DNA of 64,000 nt, taken from positions 1 to 64,000 of the forward strand of contig NZ_JACMSF010000046.1 of NCBI RefSeq assembly GCF_014257025.1, given 5' to 3'. Position numbers and translations under genes: made by a program. Under the pieces are notes generated by a model. The model made no database searches and was not told where the DNA came from. It worked only from the letters and a program-made list of their open reading frames with translations. This DNA is from Streptomyces cupreus (GTDB lineage Bacteria; Actinomycetota; Actinomycetes; Streptomycetales; Streptomycetaceae). Of the stretch, positions 30,001 through 35,308 are shown piece after piece. The first letter of the stretch is position 1; each line of letters begins with the position of its first letter.

Positions 30001-30586
30001 CATGTTCATGGTGCTGCACTCGGCCCTGGCGGCGCTGCTCACCGCGCACGGCGTGGGTACCGACCTGCCCATCGGCACGATGGTCGCCGGGCGCACCGAC
30101 GACCAACTCGCCGACCTGGTGGGCTGCTTCCTCAACACGGTGGTACTGCGCACCGATACGGCGGGTGACCCGACGTTCGCGGAGCTGCTGTCCCGTGTGC
30201 GGGAGACCACGTTGAGTGCCCTGGATCGCCAGGAGGTCCCGTTCGAGGAGGTCGTCCGGGCCACCGGCCTGCCGCCGCAGGGCCCCCAGGTCATGGTGAT
30301 CCACCATGAACAGGCCGACTTCGGGCAGTTGGAGGGCGGCATGGGCTCCTTCCACGCCGTACCGACCGGCTCGGTGCGTGCCGAGCTGACGCTCAGCTTC
30401 TACGAGCCGCAGGGCGAGGGCCCGGTGCACTGCGAACTCATCCACTCGACCGCCCTGTTCGGCACCGCGAAGGCCAGGCGCCTGGCCGACGAACTCCAGA
30501 ACCTGCTGCAGACCGTTGCAGCCGACCCGGAACAGCCGCTGTCGGAGCTGTTCACCGCCATGTCCACAAGGAGTGACGACGCATGA
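15035..30586 (+). CDS. Tetramodular NRPS, hydroxamate siderophore synthetase (CTD-released)
   Basis: The product has 5183 residues. Domain order by motif: C1 (H143-H144..D148-G149), A1 (core TSGSTG at 618), T1 (Ser1006, LGGDS), C2 (HHIVVDG at 1219), A2 (1683), T2 (Ser2076), E (HHLVIDG at 2272), C3 (H2756-H2757..D2762-G2763), A3 (3235), T3 (Ser3637), C4 (HHITTDE at 3820), A4 (4312), T4 (Ser4698), C5 (HHLAVDE at 4872). No thioesterase. Codes read by eye: A1 DVWIIGAVNK, A2 DPLDFGVIQK, A3 DMENLGLINK, A4 DVFILGAVNK. A3 equals the known hydroxyornithine code of CchH; A1 and A4 probably load formyl-hydroxyornithine. The layout parallels erythrochelin synthetase, where the terminal C domain forms a diketopiperazine. 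C1 resembles the EntF/DhbF starter C (WWYQRYHHIVVDG). C3 has one extra residue in its active-site motif, and module 1 lacks an E domain. Start ATG 15035 has GGAAGG upstream; the stop overlaps MbtH. Confidence 0.93.
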   Translation: MFDAESDRTAASGTPVTGGQSGIWLAQQIEPDGSAYNVSFVLKLRGDIDLDRLTAAVRQATEEAESLHVRIVAEKGVPHQVPTRFPVDVPHVHLSGEPDPEDAAHRWMEAARDRPANLAEGPLFAQALLRLADDRVWWYQRYHHIVVDGVGIAEIARRAGDLYTGEDVTPDDDKAPASDWTLSRLVDADTAYRASEQYAQDRAYWLERMTDRPEPVRLVERASAPMRRRIRRTTELPAPVAARLRTAAADADVRLSRLLVSAVAAYLHRATGEQDLVLGLPVTTRQDPATRHIPGMVSNILPLRVTVRPDMTGAQLLAAARTAIAETVTHSRYRAEDLARELGLVDGVQELVGPTVNILPRDGGLRFRDLEADLVPLWLGPVSDLAITIDDFDANHGLRIHFDAEADVCDESTLAEHERRFLMLLHTFAGDLSRPVAHLELVSDAERAQLLGEFGVAPREVPELSWPTAFEQQVRRTPDAVALVCEDRELTYAELNAAANRLARLLAARGVGGEDVVAVALPRSPELVVCLLAVMKAGAAYLPLDADHPQDRIAYMLDDAGARMVVTTRELSADLPGTPGVERLLLDEPSVAVELPTLDPSDLGLTIALDQAAYVIYTSGSTGRPKGVVVSHDGVDSLIATATDRIGITADSRVVQFASVGFDVTVWDLIMSLCVGGRIIVVPTDRRVAGPALTDYIARHRATHMILPPSLVSALPQDCELPEGAVLIVGTEAVPSELIARWSGRLQVVVAYGLTEATVNSTLWIADPDRPGAAPIGVPDPNTRVYVLDSALRPVPVGAEGELYVAGRGLARGYLGRPGLTSERFVADPFGSEPGARMYRTGDRVRWATDGNLEFLGRADGQIKIRGHRIEPGEIESAFMACPGIAQAAVLVREDHRNVKRLVAYLVAEAGTDPDAAVAQARTQIADTLPDYMVPSALVRLDGPLPLTPNGKLDRRALPEPQWTAMAGDDQPTTPAETALAALFAQVLGLPSVGVHDSFFELGGDSIVAIQLVGRAREAGYSISPREVFRHRTVAALARLAGESGTGGAAKGRSGDLPAPFSLVALSEAERAECVAAVPDLVDAVPATPLQEGFYFHASVDECGADGYTVQDTVDLAGDVDPEALRAAVQRLLDRHPLLRAAFHQLPDGRIVQLIGERVELPWRYADLSGVDAERQAAAAAEVGREEWAAGFDLAVPPLLRAALIRYGAERSQLVLTLHHIVVDGWSVLLLMRELLNGYWPGDAGASRPLEDLAYRAYAGWLAARDTEGALGTWRAALAGFDGPTRLPVIGADMEDRRTSTITVELSTAETADLAARARRLGLTLSSVVQGGFGLLLGDVVGSRDVVFGTTVSGRQAPVEGVQTLVGLLINTLPARLRWRPEQSLVDVLARFQDEQADLLDHQHMGLAQIQRALAHGDLFEALVVVENLPDAGEPSDPTGQVRITGSHIRDSVHYPLALTVLPGERLRLRLDHDPARLDTEAARRFADRLKGLLDQLVTDPRRPVARLATLPADQVRATLDRLTGAVHALPDDTVHAAFARQAYRTPDATALVQENGRTTTYAELDARAEALAHRLLGQGVTPESVVAVAVPRSAETIVALLGVLKAGAAYLPVDVDYPADRVRYMLADSGARTVVVTAAARTRLPELEGVAHVVLGEGTAAAPEATVGVPVHPDSAAYLMYTSGSTGRPKGVSVPHRAVVGQLVWTAAQFGYGPGERVLHQYSTSFDPSVLEIFTPLLTGGTVVIARPDGHRDPAYLVELIRRERVTSIDLVPSLYGALLAEDEAGPWWTTLRRAFSGGEALPVPLARRWRERTGVPLFNVYGPTEAVIQVTSWEAGSGLHDRGSVPIGRSVWNTRLYVLDRHLRPVAEGEPGELYIAGAQLARGYHGRTALTAERFVADPFGGPGERMYRTGDIVQFGGDGVLTYLGRTDHQVKIRGNRVELGEIEARLREVPAVGEVAVVARDDKRGVKQLVAYLVPAADADLDVEAVRAALSGALPAPMVPSHFVRLDALPLTPGGKVDHKALPAPEVRTRQSRTAAVCEGHERQLCAIFAEVLGIDTVEADEDFFVLGGDSILSMAVSSRARKAGLAVTPRDVFEHRTPAALAATLTGTGTEHSAPAEAAASDGVGDVPLLPIVHQLREDGGTINRFNLSMLLQAPADADTEKLTRVLQAVLDHHDGLRLTLTRMDLGPSIPALWSARTAAPGAVDASALLRRVDVRDLDDAAVRAAIGDESDAAANRLDPDGGVMVQAVWFDAGTDRPGRLLLVVHHLVIDGVSWRILLGDLAAAWDAVVRGERPALEPVPTSLRGFARKVAEQATSPQRQAELPYWAKTLAPGAELLPTATRTGTSGAAREHLVTLPAEETRALLTAVPAAAGADVTEVLLAALRLAVTRWRAYGGSAPDGDLLVDLERHGRDGTDADLSRTVGWFTGLHPVRLPAAAAAADPLDTLKQVKESVRSAPDSGAGYGMLRYLNPQLAPVFAQLSTAQVLFNYFGRLPAEQSSDWAPAVESDALRLEPDADLALPYPLQVNAVCADTPQGPELRATWTWPEGDVLTAEDVHALGRAWADALRELVARTGTPGAAPSLTPSDVPLVTLNQADIDRIERVSPVPVADIWPLSPLQEGIYFHASYDTSALDVYTAQDTFDFGHRLDADRMRAACAALLRRHPSLCAGITSDGLPEPVQFVARAADLPLPLTEVDLTGLAEDERQARLAEISDTDRRQRFDLAAPPLFRLTLIRLTDTTDRLMLSHHLVAWDGWSQSLFLEELLELYAAAGDDSALPAPGSYRDYLSWLAGRDFDAARETWRRALAGLDEPTLVARERGDEPTMPRRRTLSLGRALSDRLRSSAREHGLTLNAVLSAAWALVLSAAVGRDDVVFGATVAGRPAEVPGVDSTIGMFLNTVPQRITLDPAEPVGDLLRRIQAERVPLMDHEYLGLAELQRGGGHPTLFDTLYVLQNFADEGAFKRLTERHGITGVGSVDATHYPMTLIVNPAETVQAKLEYRPDLVDDERAEATLDRFGALVERLVGDLTTRVGSLDLLLPGERESLTAEWAGSREPVPNETIADMLTAQVARTPDAVALVFGERALTYAELDAHINRIARLLLARGAGPEKVVALALPRSIDMVAALFAVLRTGAAYLPLDLDHPADRLRLMVEDTGPLCLVSTTAVAPTLRAKDGPVAPELLLDDESVAAELAALAGKEITDAERPAFAHDVTDRLEYPAYVIYTSGSTGRPKGVVTPYRGLTNMQLNHQKEIFDPAIASAGGRRLRIAHTVSFAFDMSWEELLWLVEGHEVHVCDEELRRDAEALVAYCDRHRVDVVNVTPTYAQLLIEAGLLDQDDTAGKHRPALVLLGGEAVSDAVWSRLRHTEGTYGYNLYGPTEYTINTLGGSTTGSATPTVGLPIRNTRAYVLDAMLRPVPPGCPGELYIAGTGVARGYHDRPGLTAERFVADPFGEPGERMYRTGDLVRQRPDGLLDFLGRTDDQVKIRGYRIELGEISTALSSHPEVAHAAVVVNEAADTKRLVGYFVPEDGTEAGEDLLQRLRDHLKAGLPDYMVPAALVPVSTLPLTVNGKLDVKALPAPDFGGAGSSRPPRTPQEETLCALFAEVLGLPEGSVGIDSDFFDLGGHSLLATRLVSRARTALDAELAIRDLFEAPTVAELVERAARSDTAARPALTAAERPEELPLSHAQQRLWVIQQIECTSAAYNFPLVMRLRGALDKDAWRRALADVTVRHEALRTVFAERDGQVFQRVLPAEQAHPVVEHVSAAEDEVPGVVDRVVNRPFDLAAELPLRATIVELAPDDHVVVLLLHHITTDEWSDRPFLRDLATAYAARLDPGEAPDWEPLPVQYADYALWQQRLLGDLADPGSLAARQLEYWRTTLDGAPEELELPADRPRPARPAFSGAELDIEFDADVHEGLKRLARETGASMFMVVHAAVAALLHRMGAGTDIPLGAPIAGRSDEALDDLVGFFVNTLVLRTDLGGDPSFSDLLARVRETDLAAFSHADVPFESVVEKLNPTRSLSRNPLFQVMVGYHARTGEGLELPGLGVEYVPFRISSAKFDLVFSFTEQLAADGGAGSLACRLEFATELFDHETAERIGDRLRRLVAALVAAPERPVSQAEILSDDERRQVLEGFNATAREVDEASLPALFAQRLAERPDAVAVVERSRSVSYAQLDARSNRIARLLAARGVGAESVVGVAVPRSVDMVATVLAALKLGAAFLPLDLAHPADRLAYMIEDAGTALVVGTEPVAGKIPGVAGAPVVLLDAPQTATELDRLPESPVEGDPVALDQAAYVIYTSGSTGRPKGVVVPHEGISSLVATAVDRMGLQRDSRVLQFASIGFDVFVFELAMALCHGGRLVLITDEARVAGPALTDFLADQRITHMILPPSLVSALPPGCELPEGSTVLVGTETVPPDLFERFGSTAHLICAYGLTEATVNSTLWPSREHGGRPAGRVPIGRPDPNTRAYVLDEHLRPVPPGVVGELYVSGRGLARGYLGKTALTSERFVADPYGPPGSRMYRTGDRARWRADGNLDFLGRVDTQVKVRGFRIELGEIEAALTSHPSVAQATVVPDRDGDIVRLVGYAVLESGELDPLELRAHVSGQLPEYMVPALIVPLDGPLPLTPNGKLDRRALPAPDWSAMTGDARPATETQARLAELFCEILKLDSVGVHDNFFALGGHSMASMRLLGRIRAEFDVELSIRDVFDALTIAGIEAKLEGAAKARPALRPVEHRAETRAVAPVQRRQWEAYRRNPGFDHALVLRSPGGLDAEALSAALADVVTRHEPLRTAFEEREGAVFRRTAEQPILRREERADLDARLAELAAGRPELEREAPLRAHLLSAEDGEHALLLTTHHLAVDEWSVVPLFRDLTTAYAARTQGRAPEWEPLPVSYADYTRWASEVLGDLGNPESRGAQQLAYWRQTLKDVPFQLALPADGGTRPSSPGSGHVGFVLDEELHAAVDDLARTTGTSMFMVLHSALAALLTAHGVGTDLPIGTMVAGRTDDQLADLVGCFLNTVVLRTDTAGDPTFAELLSRVRETTLSALDRQEVPFEEVVRATGLPPQGPQVMVIHHEQADFGQLEGGMGSFHAVPTGSVRAELTLSFYEPQGEGPVHCELIHSTALFGTAKARRLADELQNLLQTVAADPEQPLSELFTAMSTRSDDA

Positions 30587-30861
30587 CCACCAACCCGTTC
30601 GAGGACCCGCAGGGCAGCTTCCTGGTCCTGGTCAACGACGAGAACCAGCACTCACTGTGGCCCTCCTTCGCCGAAGTACCGGCCGGGTGGCGTGCCGTCT
30701 TCGGTGAGGACACCCGCGAAGCCTGCCTCGCCTATGTCGAGTCCCACTGGACCGACCTGCGCCCGGCGAGCCTGATCGCCCAGCAGGGCTCATCCGGCAG
30801 ACAGGTCCTCGCCGCCGTCGGAGAGACGTGGATCGACTCTCCGGCGGCGGCCCTCTGTTAG
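30583..30861 (+). CDS. MbtH-like NRPS chaperone with C-terminal extension
   Basis: The 92-residue protein starts inside the NRPS stop (ATGA overlap), so the two are coupled. Residues 1-65 carry the family pattern: NPFEDPQGSFLVLVNDENQH, SLWP, PAGWRAVFG, CLAYVESHWTDLRPASL. MbtH proteins bind adenylation domains and are often needed for their solubility or activity. They usually end near residue 70; here about 22 extra residues follow (GSSGRQVLAAVGETWIDSPA). These read through into the edge of a decayed minus-strand gene, suggesting that the natural stop was lost when the flanking DNA was rearranged. Confidence 0.9.
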   Translation: MTTNPFEDPQGSFLVLVNDENQHSLWPSFAEVPAGWRAVFGEDTREACLAYVESHWTDLRPASLIAQQGSSGRQVLAAVGETWIDSPAAALC

Positions 30862-30865
30862 ATGC

Positions 30866-31430
30866 CTCCATCGGGTCACCCTCGATGCCGTACGTCGGCG
30901 TGAGGAACAGCTCAAGGGCGTCGTCCGACTCCCGGTAGAAGCACCCGGCCGCCGTGAGAGTGGCATGCGAGAGCTGTGTCTCCCCGAGACAGGACTCGAG
31001 CAGCCCGCCGCCGAGCCGTTTGGTAAGCGCGTTCATCTGGACGTAGTGATTGGCCGGGTTGCTCGGTATGACCGCGTCCCGAACGGCGTCGGCGGCCTCC
31101 GCGTCGTACTGGTATCCGGCCGCGTCCGCCGCCTTGCGCAGACCAGCATGCTTGTGCTGGTACGCCTTGTTCATGGAGTCCACGGCGTCGTCCCCGTCCC
31201 GGACGAGCCACTGGAGATGGGCAACGTAGTCGACCATCAGGCGCCGATTGGGCGCGGCCTCGTGGGCAAGTCCCTTGCTGTGCAGTGTGACTACGGCGGC
31301 GGCCTGTCGGTGCAGGGCGGCCAACAGCCCCCAGCCGACCAGGAAAGGGCGGCGGTCCTCGGGGCAGGAGCGTGGTCCGCGACTCCCCGGACCAGCAGCT
31401 TGGTCAGAGCGTCCCGCATGTCCTGCCTCT
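30866..31430 (-). pseudogene. DUF5677-like hypothetical protein remnant
   Basis: The minus strand encodes RPFLVGWGLLAALHRQAAAV, LMVDYVAHLQWLVRDGDD, AVIPSNPANHYVQMNALTKR and LSHATLTAAGCFYRESDDAL, with the codon bias of a real Streptomyces gene. I tentatively recall such sequences among DUF5677 proteins (function unknown). The likely start (MRDALTKLLVRGVADHA) is in a different frame from the rest, implying a frameshift near 31370. The 3' end runs into the MbtH gene, so it seems broken at both ends. It is unrelated to siderophore function as far as can be seen. Confidence 0.45.
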
Positions 31431-31553
31431 TGTGCGCCAGAGTTTCCGCGCAGGGACCCGGAGCGCGACCTCAGGCAATGCACGGCACTCTTGCTGCCGG
31501 TGCGACGCCCCGACGTCGGCAGCAACTCACCGGAGTCGTTGTTCCACTCCGCT

Positions 31554-33401
31554 CTACGCCCCCTGCCGGCTGTCCGCCCACGCCGCCCACAGCGTGGCGT
31601 ACCGCCCGCCCGCCACGGCCAGTTCCTCGTGGGTGCCGTTCTCTACGACCCGGCCCTCGTCGAGGACGACGACGCGGTCGGCGGTCGCGGCCTGGGGCAG
31701 GCGGTGCGCCACCATCAGGCCCGTGCGGCCCTCCAGTGCTTTCAGGGCGGCTGCCTCCAGGACGCGGGCGCCGGCGCTGCCTGCGTCGGCGGTGGCCTCG
31801 TCCAGGATGGCGATCGGCGGGTCGGCGAGGACGAGGCGGGCCAGTGCCAGCTGCTGGGCCTGGGACACGGTCAGCCGGTGGCCGCCCTCGCCGACGACCG
31901 TGGCGAGCCCGTCGGGCAGTGCCTGAGCCCATTCCAGGGCCCCCACCGTCGCCAGGGCCGCCCGCAGTTCCTCATTGGTGGCCTCCGGCCGGGCCAGCCG
32001 CAGGTCTTCGGCCAGCGGTCCGGCGAAGACGTGGACCTCCTGGCTGATGAGCGTCACGGCGCGGCGGACGCCCGCGGGGCCGAGCTCCCCGGCGTCGACG
32101 CCGCCCAGCGTGATCGTGCCGCCGGACGGCTGGTGGATACCAGCGATCAGCTTGGCGAGGGTGGTCTTGCCGGCTCCGCTCGCCCCCACCAGGGCGACCC
32201 GTTCCCCGCTGCCCACCTCCAGGTCGACGTCGCGCAGCACCGGGTGGCCGGACACGTAGTGGTAGGTGAGCGAGGAGACCTTGACCGAGCCGTCCACCGG
32301 TACGGCTCGACCGCCGGGCTCCGGTTCGCCGGCGAGGTTCGACACGCCGACCAGGCGGGCGAGGCTGGCGCCCGCCGACTGGGCGTCGTCGAGGAGGAAC
32401 AGGGCGGCGTTGACCGGGTTGAACAGGCTGTGGAAGTACAGGGCCGCCGCGGTCGCCGTGCCGATGCTCACCGAGCCGCCCTCGACCAGCAGGAAGCCGG
32501 TGACCAGCACCCCCGACAGCCCGATGAACTCGGCGAGGTTGAGCCGGGAGAAGAACCCGGTCACCGTGTGAATGCCGCGCAGCGCGAGGTCGACGGCCGA
32601 CCTCGACCGCTGCTCCAGGACGTCTGCGTGCACGCGGTTGAGCCGGAAGGCGCGTACGGTGCGGACGCCGCCGACGCTGTCGAGGAGCTGGTGCTGGAGC
32701 GCTCCGGTGGCCACCCGGTGCTCGGCGTACACGGGCGCGGCCCGGCGCACGTACCAGCGCACGGACAGCACCTGGACCGGCACGGCCAGCAGGACAGCGA
32801 TCAGGAACCGCCAGTCCAGCACGGCGAGTCCGACGAGCGTCAGGACGATGACGAGCGCGGATCGGGCGAACTCCGGCAGGGCCTGGCGCACCGAGTTCGT
32901 AATCACGGAGACGTCGCCGGTGACCCGGGAGACCAGGTCACCGGAACCGGCCGCCTCCACTCGCTCCAGCGGCAGCGCGAGGGCCCGCTCGACGAACCGC
33001 TCCCGCAGAGCCGCGAGGACGGTCTCGCCCAGCCGGGCCACGAGCGCGCTGCCGACGGCGGTGGCTGCACCGCTGGCCAGGGCGACCGAGATGAGCAGGA
33101 CCGTCGGTAGCACCAGGGCATCCGTACCCGCCTGCCCCACCACCAGGTCGACGACGTGCCCGAGCAGGGGAGCCGTCAGCAGGCCGGTGCCGGTGCCGGC
33201 GACCAGGACGCCCAGCGCTGTCACCGCCAGGAGGCGGTGGCCGTGCAGCAGGGCGCGGAGTGCGGCCAGGGTCTCGGCGCCGCTGGCGGTCGGCAGTAGC
33301 GCGCGGTTCGCTGCGGGACTGGCTTCGCTCATCGTTGTCTGGGTCCGTCCTTCGTCGGGCCGTTCCGTGGCGCTCACTTCCGTGCCGTACTCGGACGTCA
33401 T
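31554..33401 (-). CDS. ABC exporter half-transporter, catalytic subunit (siderophore export)
   Basis: A 615-residue membrane-plus-ATPase half transporter of the type-1 exporter (ABCB-like) fold: about six helices, then a nucleotide-binding domain. It has an intact Walker A (GASGAGKTT), Walker B with catalytic Glu (IAILDEATAD) and H-loop (MVAHRLP). Its signature motif is degenerate (LTVSQAQ for LSGGQ). Its ATG overlaps the stop of the upstream half transporter by 4 nt, so the two form a heterodimer. Position beside the NRPS and behind a shared iron box suggests export of the finished siderophore (compare CchI-type exporters). An N-terminal Thr/Ser/Glu-rich tail of about 35 residues precedes the first helix. 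Confidence 0.88.
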   Translation of the reverse strand: MTSEYGTEVSATERPDEGRTQTTMSEASPAANRALLPTASGAETLAALRALLHGHRLLAVTALGVLVAGTGTGLLTAPLLGHVVDLVVGQAGTDALVLPTVLLISVALASGAATAVGSALVARLGETVLAALRERFVERALALPLERVEAAGSGDLVSRVTGDVSVITNSVRQALPEFARSALVIVLTLVGLAVLDWRFLIAVLLAVPVQVLSVRWYVRRAAPVYAEHRVATGALQHQLLDSVGGVRTVRAFRLNRVHADVLEQRSRSAVDLALRGIHTVTGFFSRLNLAEFIGLSGVLVTGFLLVEGGSVSIGTATAAALYFHSLFNPVNAALFLLDDAQSAGASLARLVGVSNLAGEPEPGGRAVPVDGSVKVSSLTYHYVSGHPVLRDVDLEVGSGERVALVGASGAGKTTLAKLIAGIHQPSGGTITLGGVDAGELGPAGVRRAVTLISQEVHVFAGPLAEDLRLARPEATNEELRAALATVGALEWAQALPDGLATVVGEGGHRLTVSQAQQLALARLVLADPPIAILDEATADAGSAGARVLEAAALKALEGRTGLMVAHRLPQAATADRVVVLDEGRVVENGTHEELAVAGGRYATLWAAWADSRQGA

Positions 33402-35095
33402 GTCAGCACCGCCGCACGGTAGGTCTCGTCGGCGGCGACGAGTTGGGCGTGGCTGCCGTCGGCGGTGACCGTGCCGTCGTCGAGCACCACGACCCGGTCG
33501 GTCGCTGCCAGCAGTGCGGGGCTGGTGGTGACCAGGATGGTGGTGCGTCCGCGACGGATGTCCAGCAGCCGGGCGGCGATCCGGGACTCGGTCACCGTGT
33601 CCACCGCGGTGGTCGGGTCGTGCAGGACCAGTACGGGGCGCTCGGCGGCCAGTGCGCGGGCCAGCGCGACGCGTTGCCGCTGCCCGCCGGACAAGGAGCG
33701 GCCGCGTTCGGCGAGCACGGTGTGCACGCCGTCGGGAAGCTGTCGGGCCACGTCGTCGGCCGCCGATGCGGTGAGGGCCGGTTCGACGTCCGTCGTGGCC
33801 GGGTCCGCTCCGGCGCGGACGTTGTCCAGGAGGCTGGCTTCGAACAGATCGGCGTCGTGAGGGGCGACCAGGATCACGCGGCGCAGATCGTCGGGGTCCA
33901 GGTCGGCGAGGGGCACGCCGTCGAGCTCGATCACGCCTTCGACCGGATCCGTCTCCCTGGCCAGGCAGTGCAGGAGATCGCCCGCCGCGGCCGGGTCCCT
34001 GGTCACGATGCCGGTGAGGCTTCCGGCCGCGATGTCGAGGTCGATCCCGCGCAGCGCACCGAGCGCGACACCGCGCAGCCGGATCTCGCCGGCGACCGGG
34101 TCGGGAGGCGGGGCGCCGCCCGGTTCCACGGCAGCGGGTGCCGCCAGCACCTCGGCGATCCGGCGGGCCGACGCACGGCCCTGGGCGAACTCGGCGTTGA
34201 CGTAGGTCAGCAGCTGGAACGGCCCGAGGAGGAACTGGGCGAGTCCCACCGCCGCCACCAGATCGCCGACGCTGATGCTGCCGCGCATGGCCAGGTATGC
34301 GCCGACCAGCCCGATCGCCGCGATGAAGACGCCGGTCAGGGCGAGGACGGCGCCTTCGTGCCCGGCCCGGCTCCGGGCGGCACGCAGCGCGGCGGCCAAC
34401 GAGTCCTGGCTGGTGTGCCGATACCGGGACACGGCGGCTGCTTCGGCGCCCATTCCCTTGACCACCCGCAGCCCCGCGACGAGGTCGGCGGCGACGCCGG
34501 AGGCATGGGCGGCGCGCTCCTGTTCGGTCTCGCTGCGCTGTTCCAGCGGGCGGCTGATGCGGTGGCCCAGCCACAGCAGGGGCGGTATGCCGAGCAGGAC
34601 GAGCAGGCCGAGCGGCACCGAGATGCGCAGCAGCGCCACCGCGCTGATCGCGAGGGCGGCCAGGGCCGCGGAGCCATACGGGACCAGGGTCACCACCAGG
34701 CCCGCGCGCCGGGCGTCGTTGGTGGCGACGCTGGTCAACTCGCCCGGGAGCCGGTCGGCGTCGGCGCCGCCGCGTGGATCGAGCACCCTGGTGCCGAGTT
34801 GGAGCCGGAGCCGGTGCGCAGCCTCTTCGCCCGAGCCGTCCGTGATCCGGGCGCCGATCCGGTAACACGTGGACAGGACGAGGAAGACGGCGGCGAGGAT
34901 CAGCAGCCAGCGCAGCATGGTTCCGGCGGAGCCTGTGGCCACCGCGTCGTCGATGATCACGCCGATGACCAAGGGCACCATGGCCTCGCACCCCTGGTGG
35001 GCCATGCCGAGCAGGGATGCCGCCACAAGGCGGCGGCGTTGGGCTTTGATCGCTCCACGGAGGACGTGTCCCCCCGTCGGTCCTCCAGCCGGCAT
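33398..35095 (-). CDS. ABC exporter half-transporter, degenerate-site subunit
   Basis: This 565-residue half transporter has the same domain order as its partner. Its Walker A is lost (GIVTRDPAAAGDLL, no Gly-Lys-Thr) and the catalytic Glu after Walker B is Pro (LVLHDPTTAVD). Its signature LSGGQRQ is canonical. In the heterodimer its signature completes the partner's competent ATP site, while the other site is degenerate, as in TM287/288-type exporters. It is the first gene of the minus-strand export unit, with an iron box 28 nt upstream of its ATG. Expected role: siderophore secretion. Confidence 0.88.
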   Translation of the reverse strand: MPAGGPTGGHVLRGAIKAQRRRLVAASLLGMAHQGCEAMVPLVIGVIIDDAVATGSAGTMLRWLLILAAVFLVLSTCYRIGARITDGSGEEAAHRLRLQLGTRVLDPRGGADADRLPGELTSVATNDARRAGLVVTLVPYGSAALAALAISAVALLRISVPLGLLVLLGIPPLLWLGHRISRPLEQRSETEQERAAHASGVAADLVAGLRVVKGMGAEAAAVSRYRHTSQDSLAAALRAARSRAGHEGAVLALTGVFIAAIGLVGAYLAMRGSISVGDLVAAVGLAQFLLGPFQLLTYVNAEFAQGRASARRIAEVLAAPAAVEPGGAPPPDPVAGEIRLRGVALGALRGIDLDIAAGSLTGIVTRDPAAAGDLLHCLARETDPVEGVIELDGVPLADLDPDDLRRVILVAPHDADLFEASLLDNVRAGADPATTDVEPALTASAADDVARQLPDGVHTVLAERGRSLSGGQRQRVALARALAAERPVLVLHDPTTAVDTVTESRIAARLLDIRRGRTTILVTTSPALLAATDRVVVLDDGTVTADGSHAQLVAADETYRAAVLT

Positions 35096-35122
35096 GCGGT
35101 ACCTCCGCCGATGGTCAGATGG

Positions 35123-35141
35123 TTAGGTGAGGCTACTCTAA
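35123..35141 (-). promoter_or_regulatory. Iron box for the ABC exporter operon
   Basis: TTAGGTGAGGCTACTCTAA, 15 of 19 consensus positions, 28 nt upstream of the exporter ATG on the minus strand. Confidence 0.8.
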
Positions 35142-35236
35142 TTAAGCTGCCCGTCAGTCCAGACCTGTGCGGCGCCCTCCGGGGTCTACCCGTTACCCGT
35201 GACGTGCAATACCTGTGCGTTGACCGGCCGTTGGCG

Positions 35237-35255
35237 TGCGGTTAGCCTCACCTAA
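35237..35255 (+). promoter_or_regulatory. Iron box for the FecCD importer operon
   Basis: TGCGGTTAGCCTCACCTAA, 16 of 19 consensus positions, 54 nt upstream of the first permease start on the plus strand. With the 35123 box it makes the divergent exporter/importer region a two-operator control point. Confidence 0.85.
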
Positions 35256-35308
35256 GTAACATTCCGCTGTTCATGCGTCGCGCTGTCCGGTGACGCGGTG
35301 AGAGCACG

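Noticed and set aside
30100..30586. Possible C-terminal thioesterase on the NRPS
   Set aside because: No GxSxG motif or alpha/beta-hydrolase segment after T4; the sequence to the stop is a condensation domain (HHLAVDEWS, then LFDxxxA-like end).
10045..30861. Assignment as the coelichelin cluster
   Set aside because: Coelichelin synthetase has three modules, an E domain in each of the first two and a companion esterase. This NRPS has four modules, one E domain, a starter C and a terminal C, and no such esterase.
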